In this document: piece after piece, positions 53,563 to 64,000 of the stretch
Layout of the letters: each line of letters opens with the position of its first letter
Position numbering within the stretch: position 1 is the first letter of the stretch
Assembly (NCBI RefSeq): GCF_021130785.1
Contig: NC_060207.1
Coordinates: 98,473,001-98,537,000, forward strand
Reading direction: 5' to 3'
Source: Homalodisca vitripennis
Lineage: Eukaryota > Arthropoda > Insecta > Hemiptera > Cicadellidae
DNA length: 64,000 bases
The notes under the pieces: model-generated
Told to the model about the DNA's origin: nothing
Databases searched by the model: none
Seen by the model: the letters and a program-made list of their open reading frames with translations, nothing else
Translations under genes and position numbers: made by a program

Positions 53563-54890
53563 ACTAGCTGTTTCCCGCGGCTTCGCACGCGTCTCTTAAG
53601 CTTTGCCCGTATATTTCTTTGCCTTCAAATAGTGTTTGGATATTTTAATATACGTAACTACTGTGTTGTAATTGCAGTTTATAATGTGCAGGCGCTTTGA
53701 TAACTTTTATATCTTGCAGTACAGCCTGGTGGTTAGTTACATCAATGGGCATTGCGTATAAACCTTCTACATAGAAAAATACAAATTTTCATAGTGATCG
53801 GTCCAATAGTTTCTGAGTCTATAAAGGACAAACACACAAACATTCATTTTTATATATTATGATTGCAGAAACAGTTTAAACAAAATTTGTCGTTTCTCTT
53901 AAGCTTACTCTATGCTTTAAAACTATAAGTGTAAAGAAATTTATATATAAATATATTTTTTGTCGCATTATATATGTTTACAAAGAACAGCTGATTAAAA
54001 ATTTGAAAAGACTCTTTCACTTAATAACATATGTTTGCTGCAATGCATTTCTTACGGGTATTTCTGTAACCAGTGGGGCGGAATCCTGAATCGGGAAAGG
54101 GATAAAAAGTATCCTATAACCTTCTACAGATCAAGACGAACAAATTAAAAAAAAAATTAGGCGAATCCGTCCAGCCGTTTGTGAGTGATGCTGTTACACA
54201 CGAACAGTTTCATTTTTATATAATAGACTAGCTGTTTCCCGCGGCTTCGCACGCGTCTCTTAAGCTTTGCCCGTATATTTCTTTGCCTTCAAATAGTGTT
54301 TGGATATTTTAATATACGTAACTACTGTGTTGTAATTGCAGTTTATAATGTGCAGGCGCTTTGATAACTTTTATATCTTGCAGTGCAGCCTGGTGGTTAG
54401 TTACATCAATGGGCATTGCGTATAAACCTTCTACATAGAAAAATACAAATTTTCATAGTGATCGGTCCAATAGTTTCTGAGTCTATAAAGGACAAACACA
54501 CAAACATTCATTTTTATATATTATGATTGCAGAAACAGTTTAAACAAAATTTATCGTTTCTCTTAAGCTTACTCTATGCTTTAAAACTATAAGTGTAAAG
54601 AAATGTATATATAAATATATTTTTTGTCGCATTATATATGTTTACAAAGAACAGCTGATTAAAAATTTGAAAAGACTCTTTCACTTAATAACATATGTTT
54701 GCTGCAATGCATTTCTTACGGGTATTTCTGTAACCAGTGGGGCGGAATCCTGAATCGGGAAAGGGATAAAAAGTATCCTATAACCTTCTACAGATCAAGA
54801 CGAACAAATTAAAAAAAAATTAGGCGAATCCGTCCAGCCGTTTGTGAGTGATGCTGTTACACACGAACAGTTTCATTTTTATATATATAG
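53563..54890. repeat. Tandem duplication of a 664-bp composite interspersed repeat
   Basis: Two copies, 53563-54226 and 54227-54890, each start ACTAGCTGTTTCCCGCGGC and end in a run resembling CATTTTTATATA. I see only a handful of differences (e.g. GCAGTACAGCC/GCAGTGCAGCC, a TTTGTCG/TTTATCG change, one A of length difference). Each copy itself holds two related modules of the arthropod interspersed type that combine a GCTTCGCACGCG end with a 'CGTCCAGCCGTTTGTGAG' or 'GATCGGTCCAATAGTTTC' segment. No coding capacity is seen. The element class is not assigned. Confidence 0.85.
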
Positions 54891-54894
54891 ATAA

Positions 54895-55512
54895 GCAAAA
54901 TTAAGAAAAAAATACAAATAACAACAAAGTACCCTTAAAAATATAAAATTCAACTGTACAAAGAATGTAAAATGTTTGCAAGGTAAAAAGCTACAGGACT
55001 ACGCACAACGGCACCCCAGACCCAACAGAAGTGATTAATCCTCATGTTTCGCAAACTCGCCAACAGAGTAGCAAGCTCCGTGCACCAGTATGCGCCTTAG
55101 CTTCCTCTTAAACAGTAATTTCCTACTTTCAACATGTCTAAGAGCAGCTTGTTGAACAGTTTAGCTCCAACCTTAGATGGTAGAGCTTCGTAAGCCTGGA
55201 GCCTGTGCCGCGCAGATCTAAACACATCCCGCCCTCTGGTGTACTCATGAACGTTCCTCCCCCGCGTCACCTCACATTTGTAACGACACGACAGTAAAAG
55301 ACGGGCTCGTTTATGTAGAGGGCTGGGAAGGTTAACAAGTCAAGTTCTCTAAAAGAATCCCTACAGAATTCTCTATTCCTATTTTTGCAATGATTCGTAT
55401 TGCTTTCTTCTGAAGGTTGAAACACCTCTGGAAATGGACATTAGCACATCCTCCCCACAGTGTTATGCCGTATGACATATGTGAGTACACTAGGCCATAG
55501 TAGGCCATTTAG
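54895..55512 (-). pseudogene. Degenerate 3' end of a second LINE (Jockey/CR1-like RT C-terminus)
   Basis: On the minus strand from about 55500 the reading is YSHMSYGITLWGGC, then NLQKKAIRIIAKI; after a frame change, DSFRELDLLTFPALYINE; after another, EYTRGRDVFRSARHRLQ and YEALPSKVGAKLFNKL. These are in the order of the region after the RT domain of Jockey/CR1-group LINEs (the 'YSHLSYGI', 'LYI-E' and 'TRG...R...H...YE-LP..G' blocks). At least two frameshifts and a stop after about 55110 show it is dead. Its 3' UTR runs directly into the duplicated repeat that ends near 54890. Confidence 0.65.
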
Positions 55513-55551
55513 TTAGCTTCCATGGGGTTACATTAAACAAAATGAATTGAT

Positions 55552-55791
55552 TTATTTACATGATAAGAAATCGCCGTTATAATTTATATAAGTATACATA
55601 AGTAGGCCTATATTTAAAGATCTCCCCATTAAATTTTGATTTGCTACCTGTGTTTTAGTGATGACCCTTTTCTTTTTCGTCGGTGGAACTATTATATGTG
55701 ATAAGAAGTCAAATATGGATGGTAGTGTGCCAGGCTTCAACAACACAGTTAGGTAGTATTTGAAGGGCTCGGGAGAAAATAGTGCCCACCA
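55552..55791 (-). pseudogene. Fragment resembling the C-terminal end of a THAP domain
   Basis: A minus-strand frame open from about 55791 contains LLKPGTLPSIFDFLSHI followed by a basic PPTKKKRV. The LKP-x-(T/A)-(L/V)-P-(S/T)-IF block is the hallmark end of the THAP zinc-finger domain (usually AVPTIF). No zinc-binding residues are in this piece and no initiating ATG is seen. It is probably a broken copy of a THAP-domain gene or P-element-like transposon. Confidence 0.35.
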
Positions 55792-56199
55792 TCATTTTTC
55801 AAGTATTGAGATATTCAACATTTAAAGTTTTAAAATATTCATAAACCAAAATTTAATAAATAATTACCAATTTTAGTGTACAGGTGTTTAGGATAAGCAT
55901 CTCTTTCTTGTATTACTCCAATAAAAATAAATTGAAATCTAAAACTATATTTTTAATACACATTTTAGTCTTAAGACTCAAAAATTGATGGTTGGCACTT
56001 GATTTCCCCAAAGAAGACGACTTAAATTTTTTAGACAAGCCTACTTGTATTGTAAAAACCAGATAAGAGTAAAAATACAAGAAAAAACTGCTTGTTATAA
56101 GTTTTAAAAAGCAAACACACTATTTAAGACGAACATCTTATTAAAGCTATTGACTTAAATCTTCTTTTATTAAAAAAAAACCAACACAGAAGCAATATT

Positions 56200-56338
56200 T
56201 CACTCAATGTCTATGTCTTCTTCTTCTTCCTCCCAATCATTGTCTGGAATGAGACCACTGTGTTATTCATTATAGTTAGATGGAATGTATTTGAGAAGGG
56301 TTTTAACATCTTTTAGCCCCTTTTGTTGATTTTGTTTG
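56200..56338 (-). pseudogene. Relic of an acidic protein C-terminus
   Basis: On the minus strand, KGLKDVKTLLKYIPSNYNE is followed by an in-frame TAA, then HSGLIPDNDWEEEEEDIDIE and a TGA. The single internal stop in an otherwise protein-like tail suggests a decayed coding end rather than random sequence. The family is not recognised; context suggests a transposon-related gene. Confidence 0.3.
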
Positions 56339-56738
56339 GCTCATTACGTTTCATTTTGTGAATGATGGGAACAGAAAGCCTCCCTTACTTCTGCAGATGC
56401 AAAATTAGAAATTCTCCATTCATGATATGCTTGAGTTTCATTGCATAAGATATCTTAGCTTCAAATCTAAATCAAGGAGCTTTAAAAAAAACCTTAGGCA
56501 CCGCTATCTGTGTCATCCATTTGTATAGATGAATCGTCAGAACCATGTAAATCATAAGAATATTGACATTTTATTCACACAGCCTCTGTTGAGGCTGAAG
56601 TTGTGCTGCTTCTTGACACTATTTTCCCAAAAAATTCGATGAAAACAGCAGAGGAAAGTCAATGCAACTGATATAGCGTACACTCTAATGGAATTGATTG
56701 AAAATTAATCAGTGCTGCTTGTAATTCATTAGATAATT

Positions 56739-56948
56739 TCAAAGATAGCGTCGCCAGTCCAGTTTCAACAAAAATGATGGTTGACACAATTTCCCCCGAG
56801 CCTTCATTTGAAGTTGGTACTGGGCAAAACGTTTACAACATAATCTTGAATGCTTAAATGGAGTGAAGTTTTCCTTTTTGCCACTATGATCGATTTCTTC
56901 TATCGCTTTTGATCTTGTGGGGAATATGTACAAAATAGCCTAACTAGG
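56739..56948 (-). pseudogene. Fragment resembling the middle of a THAP domain
   Basis: The minus-strand reading YIFPTRSK ... ENFTPFKHSRLCCKRF fits the THAP pattern FP...K...W...(F)xPxxxSxLCxxHF, but the family tryptophan is missing and the zinc-ligand histidine is arginine. GKLCQPSF follows. The frame is open about 65 codons without an ATG. It precedes the 55.55-kb fragment in gene order, but another coding relic lies between them. Confidence 0.3.
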
Positions 56949-56999
56949 CCAAAGCAATACCGTAAAATCTAAATCAAAACATGATAAAGTTTACAATGT

Positions 57000-59900
57000 A
57001 AATACTGTAGTTTACAATGTAAAACGACTAATTTGAAATATAATTTACGGTATTTTAAATTAATCGTAAGCTATGGATTTACAAACACTGCATACCGTAC
57101 TGTATTGCAACGCTATTAAACTAATATATGTGATTAATACAAACATCAATCCATAAATTGATCTTCGTATGAAAATTGCACTTGAAATATTACAATGTTT
57201 TTTCATATCCATAAAAATACTACACAGTGCCTTTTGTGCTGATTGTTTCAGTTGTATGCAACAATTTTCTGCTCCATGATGAGAATATCCTCTATTTGTA
57301 ATCAAACATAAATAATAATAACAGGAAAAGAGAGAACCTGGAAATAGCTACATGCATAATCACCGCCAGCAGCGTCTGTCAACAATAGAGGCCAGTTAAA
57401 CAGCCCACAAGTGTAGGGGGAGTTAAGACGTGCTGGCCGCTAGGTCACCAACTAACCAGTGTGATTATGCATACATCGCTGGTCCATACATGGACGCCTC
57501 TTGGTGTCTCTAAGTTTAATTTATTTGTTGAATATGTATATTTTATTTTAGTGTTTAAATGTTAAACATTTTTAATTTTTAAAATGGCTATGACGAAGTG
57601 TGTGAAGACAGAAGTATTTTTATGTTTCAACAAGATGTGTGTGAAAATGCAATACTAAACCCCGAAATTCGAGCAATCAAATATTACATGAAAAGATGTG
57701 TGACAGTCAAATACTGCAACCTTATTTATTTTGTCTAACCAATCCTTGAGGCAAAAGTGTTCAAGTGTAATTTTGCGTCTGTGTATGATGTCATTCTTTG
57801 ATTGTTGTTCTACATATTATTATTACTCGTATATCCCCAGGCTATTATTTGAAGTGAAAAAAAAAATCAGCTTGTGACAGACATTGTAGTACATACAGTA
57901 GATTAACTAACAGTGCAGGTCTGTCTGGATGTAGGATTAGACCATTCTGTCACAGACTGTAGCAACTACAAGAAACAATCCGGTTGGTAGTGAAAACTTA
58001 GCTCTTTATTTTAGTTTTTTCTTTCAAGAATTACTTAATGACATGTCACATTCACAGTATTATATTAATAATAATGTCTTCTTTTTATAACTGCTAACCC
58101 TGTTGTCCAAATATTATTTGGATGTAAGTTTTCTGTTAAATTTCAGGACATTTTTAAAATAATCAAAACTTCAGAAAATTGTCAAACTACTGAAAGGACT
58201 ACCATATATTGCATGTTGTATATTGTATATGTATATTTTGTATCATATGTACTTTCTAAAAACAGTTTTCTGCTTAACCTCCTGTTGTGTTGGCTTTCAA
58301 GTTAACAAAAACATTTTTCACCAATTTTCTTTGTTCACACTGCCACAGAAAAGTAATAAAAATCCTTTTAACTAGCCTAGTTGATTTCTGAGGCGAAGAC
58401 ATCAATTTTGGTGAGATCTAGTCTACTCCTAACTCTTAAACAGTCATTGTAATTTTAATTACATTTAAATCAATAAACTATAAAATTGAAGAATTAAACT
58501 TGAGTTACAACTAAAAATAAAAGGAAGCGCAAATATGACTGGCGAGATAGCCTACATATTTTAAGTGCCTTTTTAAATTTTATCGGCCCGATCAATATTC
58601 TTTGTTTCTTTAGATCTCTCTTCTAACTTAGCTAGAATAATCTGGTATCTGAAGGAATCATCCACTGCGTTTTGGTTTACACAGTTTGAATGCGTTAAGT
58701 TTAGAACTTTTATTTATGCCTACACCGTAAGGATTAAGGAAATTAAAATAGGCTAGTTAGTTCGTGTTATCCTTGACAACATAGTAGATTATATGTGTAA
58801 TTTCATGTACAAAACTCAGTAGACAATGATAAAGAACTTTTTGTTTAACCAAATTCACTTAACCTTTTTAAAGTTTTTGTCCATATTCTTCAATAATATC
58901 CTGCATTTTAAATATCAAAAAGTAGACGATATTGATCTTCCATTCACATTCCCTAACGAAATGTGAGTTGGTGGCTTTGGATTCTCAAAATTCAAATAAT
59001 GGATAATGTGGTAATACTAATAAGTCAATTTGCTGACGAAAGAAGGATCTTGGCATCCAGAACTTCCACACAGAGATCCCATAGAAAACCAGCAACTGCC
59101 AAACTAACTGGGATATGTTGCGATTGATGGCTATCATATGAAATCAAATACTTTATTAATGTATAATTAGTCATATATATGAAATAGGCCAGATCAATAA
59201 TATTAAGGTAAAGTATTAAAATAATATAAAAGAGCGCCCTGTAATAATGTTGTTACTTGTTTAAACAGTAGAAAGGGAGCTAATTAACTGTATAAGGGTT
59301 TATTTTTGTCAATTATAAAATTTGTGTTTGTACTGCGTAAATGATTGATTTTAAAATGAAATGCGTAATTACGTAAAACATTTCATACAATTAGTGTGAA
59401 AGAATTGCCTGATGTGGGATCCAACATCACAAAATTGTTTTTTAAGTGGTCTACTATGTTCAATAGGCCCTACTATATAAATAATTCAGATGGTTTTATG
59501 TTGTAGTATCAAAAGTTCACTGACACGTGGTGCATTATATGCCTATATGCTATGTTCAATTCAATTCAATATACTTTGTACGGGGTAATCGTCTGTCCCG
59601 AGAGTACTAGTTACCACAAACCGAAAATACCTGGTATAGGTTACTGTTTCAGGTACTTTTACGATGCAGATACTTCACACATTACGTCGTTCCTGATACA
59701 AAGTACCCGGACTCGTTTAGCACTAGCAGTAACATTATGTGTTCACTATATGAATCTAAATCAGTACAAGTACATTTTGTACTCGGTTACTGAAAGTACT
59801 GGCCAGTGGGCACAGTTAAAAGTCACAATAAATAACCAGAACTAACCTCACTTTCGTAGTTGCTATGTGACGGTAACATTGAAATATTTAGCGTTTTGAA

Positions 59901-60059
59901 CAAAATTGAATTATTATATATGAAGTGCCGTGTGTTTTGTGAATTAAACTAGTTATAAAGTTTGAATTTATATATTTGATTATGATTAAATTAACATAAA
60001 TGTTCTTTTTAGTTGAAAATAGACTATTAGGTGATCGATTTAAAAAAAATAAAATGCTC
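57000..60059. other. AT-rich non-coding DNA
   Basis: An ATG-initiated frame of 97 codons at 59552-59845 (plus) has no recognised domain. It contains inverted short words (AGTACTAGTTACC versus GGTTACTGAAAGTACT), suggesting a repeat rather than a gene. Confidence 0.45.
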
Positions 60060-60115
60060 TTGGGGGAGGGACAGGTCTCGTTCGTCCCCTCCCTCCGTCG
60101 GTACGCCACTGCATG
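60060..60115 (-). mobile_element. Solo hAT-like terminal sequence
   Basis: The minus strand reads CAGTGGCGTACCGACGGAGG at its 5' end, like the CAGTGGCGTA start of many hAT-type non-autonomous elements. The matching opposite end was not found within several hundred bases, so this is at best a fragment. Confidence 0.3.
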
Positions 60116-63100
60116 TAGATTCATAACTGTATCATCAAAAAGTTTCTTTTTACCATTAATCTGTTATTTACCTTTCTTTTTTAACAGCTTAAATTTTTGT
60201 TTTAAAATCTCAGTTTTCAGTAATCTATAGGTTCTCTTTTCCTAGTACCACAATTTCGATATTTTTAATTTTAAAATAATTTGAAATTCATTTAACATGG
60301 TTATTTTTCCAATTTTAGTAAAGTGGGAAAGCTAGTTTTAAAAATATAAGCAAATAGAATAGAAAATATATTTGGGTTCAACAGTAGTCTGATATACATC
60401 CAAGAAATTTTCACTTGCCAGGTGCTTAATAATAAATCTGTATTTTCCCTAGTATATTTCTTACACTATTTATTAACTCAGCCTACTTTCTAAACTGTCA
60501 ATTTCTAACAATTGTCCATCGTGATCTGAAAAGTGTATTGTAATACTAGATATTTTAACCTTTTACATCTGACGATGTTAGTAATAAAATTATATATTAC
60601 AGTTTTGGATTATGAAATAAGTAAGTACTTTATACTCATGATCGTATGAATGTAAAATATTAATAAAAGTAAGAGAAGTTTTATCCTTATTCAAAATATT
60701 TATGTTTAAGTCTCCTGCAATAAGAACATTCTCATACTTTTTGCAGAATAAATCAAAAAGGAAAACAAATTTATTAAAAAAATAACATTCAAGTAAGTAT
60801 TGTTTGGGAAATCTGTTTATGCATACAGTAAAAATTTGTGAACATTTATCTACAGTTATTTCTGATAAACGATATTCAAATTCTTTATCTTCAAGAAGAC
60901 TATGGCAAGATTAATATTTTTTACTTTTTTACCCGTGTGAATATATTTTCAGTCGCTACTCAATGAATGATTTCTTGTGAAAAATTAACACTTTTTTGTA
61001 GGTATTTTTTTACATTTAAACAGGATATTTATGTTCAAATAACTGTCATTGTCCAAATTCATTGGGTTTAAGTTAGTTCCTACCTTATTAATAACCATAT
61101 CAATAAAATTACAGACAAGAGCAGAAACGCCTTAATTGTCATAAAACACTAGTTTAAATCTGAAGGAGGCAAGCAAAAATCACTAACACTGGACTGACCA
61201 TGGAGTTTACCTTTGTCACTTGGTATAGTTCATAATGACATTCACACTACATATTTCTAATGATAAATTTGCACAGAAGTCTAAAGGTGTCCCACTAGTT
61301 AATTACCAATACTTCATTTGGACTGTCTAACACTTCATTCCTTGGTCTATTTGAATTCACTCCGCTGAGGTCCAGTTCATAGAAAGAGTTGTTGAACATG
61401 AGACATTGTCATCATAAAGAGTGTTCTTGGTTTAAAAGAATTGGTGTAAAATTACTGTATTTAAAAGAAAAACATTATGTTAATAATTAATTATTTACTC
61501 AGGTTTGATGATTTTTAACATAGCAAAAACTTTGAAGCCAATTATCTCACAAGAATTTTTTGGCGGTTAGTCTAGAGATGCGGAACACCGCCCATTTAAT
61601 GCATAGCATTTAGGTGCATACATATTCCAATCACCTCAAAATCTTAGTTGAGAGTAGAAAGAAGAGATCGTATCTTCGTCTGACGCTGATGAACTGATGA
61701 AAAACATTTGCATCCTGCCCGCATGCTGTAGCAGATAAATTACATATGGAAAGTGGTCCTAGCGATGCCTAGCTCGATAGATATTTGTGGGTGAAAAGTA
61801 ATATTATAATTATGTTGTGAGTAATGATTGTGTGATAGCTTGTTACCCTTAAATAAAAATTAACATTTTTACAAGTTTGTCCCTTGATTGCGAAGAAAGG
61901 ATTTTGGATTTTTAATTTTAGAAAAACGAACCTTTCCTCAGAATTTAAACAGCATTTCTTCATTATTTGTCTGTTAATAGTATTATTTTTTAAATATGCT
62001 TGTTAGAACCCGAATCTTAAAATTACCAAACAAAGCCGTTTTACTGATGAGCGTGTATCTTCTGAAAACGCATTATATTTTAACTTTCATAAAATGATTA
62101 ATATTAGTCCTTACAGTAATTGGTTCATGGAAATGGTTACTTAGCATGGATAAGCAGTCCATCTGCTTGTATGTAGACTGCAATTATTCCAAAATATATA
62201 TTGAACTGACCTATAGTGCCATAGAATTATAATTTAGTTATTAGATCCCATTCCTAAAAAATGTATTTTGAACTTTTTACAGCAATGGTGATATCTTATG
62301 TATAAAAAGGTAGTAAAGAAACATTTATGTAGAAGGCTGTGACATGTTCACTCACAGTTGGATTTTGGCCTGTCAAATAAAATGACAATTAAAATTAGGT
62401 TGTATGAGGTTATTATAAAAGTACAGATAAAAAGGTGAAATCAGATTTGAAGAATGATTACATTAAGTGTAAGTACATATAGTACTTATGTTAGCAATAA
62501 TCTATTGAAATTAATTTTTCTGCAAAATTATGAAATGCTAGACTATACCAGGACTAATGTTCTTTGTAAAGGTTACCATATGTCAAACACAACACTCAAA
62601 AGTGTTTGTTTTTATTTTGAATGCACCAGGTTTACTAAATGAGACAACATGGCTCAAAGCATATTGAATGTTGGAATATACATTATTTCATTTATTCTTA
62701 AGATATATTAAGTTCTTAAGATCATAATATATGTTTGTGTAAAATGTAACCAGGAACTTAGGCCCAGACTATAATATTATTTTGCATAGTATCTATTGAA
62801 CCAGAATAACTTCTATTTTCCTTTATTAATATTTGTCTTACACTAGACCTACCAAATTTAAGTTTTTTCCAGAAATAAAAAAATAAATAAATTCAGTTAT
62901 ACTTGACTGGATAGTTCTCAAGAGGTGGCCACATAACCTATCTTTAATCCTTTGGCTGTTTTACAACGATTTCGTGTTTTTGCTGAAATCAGTCTCACAA
63001 CAATATATTGTTGTAACACAGTAAATTTCCGGTAATGTAATTTTATTGACAAATTAGCGAATTTATAGACCAATCTAAAGGATTTTCTCCACACAAAAAA

Positions 63101-63116
63101 ATTTCATTTTACACTT
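60116..63116. other. AT-rich non-coding DNA
   Basis: No gene, repeat array or RNA gene recognised. Confidence 0.55.
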
Positions 63117-63124
63117 GTCTGTGT

Positions 63125-63711
63125 GGGTAGGGTACAATAAGCGGACCCGGTTTTTTATATTGAATGTAATCATGGATACCTAATATTCGCATCTCAAATC
63201 CTAGACTATTAATCGATATAAAAGTATCTATCTATAGTCCTCAATAACAATCATATGTTTTAAATTAAAATATGAATTTAATATTTACAGTGATCAAATA
63301 AATGATTATAACCAAAATTAGGAAAACTTAAGACAATCGTATTTGCTCTCTCTCACAGTTACAGAAGTTGTTTCTTTCCCACAAATTTCACATAATGGGT
63401 TTTTCGGTACCGTACGAGTCCAACATGTTGTTGAAGCCACGAAAAACATGTCTTATCATCTTTCAAAGCAATGTTGTGTAATTTTCTAAAATTAACTGCC
63501 ATTTTTACTAACCAAATGTTACTTATGTAAAATTTAAATATTACCTTACGTGTAGTATTTGACAGTGTTTACAGCTGTTGATGTAGATTATTTAAGTTAA
63601 TTGTTCAAAATAATTAATCAGTATTGATTGATTATATTGATGGTTGTGATTAAGTAATATCGGTTGCCAATTTTAATATAAAAAACCGAGTCCACATATC
63701 GTACCCTACCC
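63125..63711. mobile_element. 587-bp MITE with long terminal inverted repeats
   Basis: The left end GGGTAGGGTACAATAAGCGG (63125) and right end (reverse complement GGGTAGGGTACGATATGTGG, ending 63711) match over about 37 bp. Flanks GTCTGTGT (63117-63124) and GTCTATGT (63712-63719) agree at 7 of 8 bases, suggesting an 8-bp target-site duplication, as made by hAT, P or Merlin transposases. There is no coding capacity. The superfamily is not assigned. Confidence 0.75.
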
Positions 63712-63780
63712 GTCTATGTGCGTATATATGACTATTTCTAATTGATGAAAAATTACCTCAAATTCATGTAAGGTACTATT

Positions 63781-64000
63781 GGGTAGGGTACGATAAGCGG
63801 ACCCGGTTTTTTTTATATCGATATTGAAAAAACAATATTACTCAATTCTAACTTTTGATATAATTAACTTAACCGATACTGATTTTGAACAATAACTAAC
63901 TTGTATCAACTATAAAAATGAAGGGTACTTTGGGATTATACCGACCACACCAGTATGAAGAACACAAAAATATAAATTTATACTGAACAAACATGATAGA
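63781..64000. mobile_element. Second copy of the same TIR element (runs off or decays at the window end)
   Basis: Starts GGGTAGGGTACGATAAGCGG, only 70 bp beyond the first copy, and its interior (CCGATACTGATTTTGAACAA) resembles the reverse complement of the first copy's right half. The other end is not present in the window. Confidence 0.65.

Noticed and set aside
59804..60115. A complete 0.3-kb hAT-like element between CAGTGGGCA at 59808 and the minus-strand CAGTGGCGTACC end at 60113
   Set aside because: The left sequence does not match the right terminus beyond CAGTGG, and the flanks do not form an 8-bp duplication.

Overview
The window is AT-rich, non-coding-dominated animal DNA, most probably from an insect. 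It has one confidently identified gene, very long microsatellites, truncated LINE retrotransposons and short inverted-repeat elements; no operons, ribosome binding sites or dense coding. Some repeats resemble ones I associate with hemipteran genomes, but the species is not determinable by reading alone.

The anchor is an apparently intronless C/EBP-family bZIP transcription factor gene on the minus strand (48597-49349; the Drosophila relative is slow border cells). Its coding sequence is clearly GC-richer than its surroundings. The leader carries two short upstream ORFs; the nearer one stops 6 nt before an optimal-context AUG, an arrangement known from vertebrate C/EBP alpha and beta mRNAs. 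The 3' side carries an AU-rich element and a candidate poly(A) signal. The 5' flank carries a TATA-like motif, an AP-1 site and a near-perfect tandem duplication of about 370 bp. About 3.7 kb downstream lies a compact cluster of a kB-like palindrome, a perfect C/EBP palindrome and a GATA site; a four-GATA cluster lies near 40.5 kb.

Layout: 1-3 kb AT-rich with a GC-richer patch; 3.05-3.7 kb a 5'-truncated LINE with exact target-site duplication; 6.08-7.07 kb a 1-kb pure CT/GA tract; 8.24-8.65 kb a CpG-rich regulatory-looking block; 9.9-10.3 kb a minisatellite with higher-order structure; 12.6-12.9 kb a possible terminal exon of a small membrane protein; 15.4-15.65 kb a CpG-rich block; 17.3-19.7 kb a pair of inverted 0.2-kb repeats; 21 kb a decayed LINE reverse transcriptase; 31.5 kb a TA tract; 34.0-35.1 kb a nested fold-back repeat; 35.4-35.55 kb a CpG-rich block with a CRE; 48-50.5 kb the C/EBP locus; 51.2-51.45 kb a (TG)n tract; 53.6-54.9 kb a 664-bp tandem duplication of interspersed repeat; 54.9-55.5 kb a second LINE remnant; 55.5-57 kb degenerate pieces resembling a THAP-domain gene; 63.1-64 kb two copies of a terminal-inverted-repeat element. 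The remainder is AT-rich DNA in which I recognise nothing.

No tRNA, rRNA, CRISPR array or complete transposase was recognised. Exons of split genes with short coding pieces could be missed.
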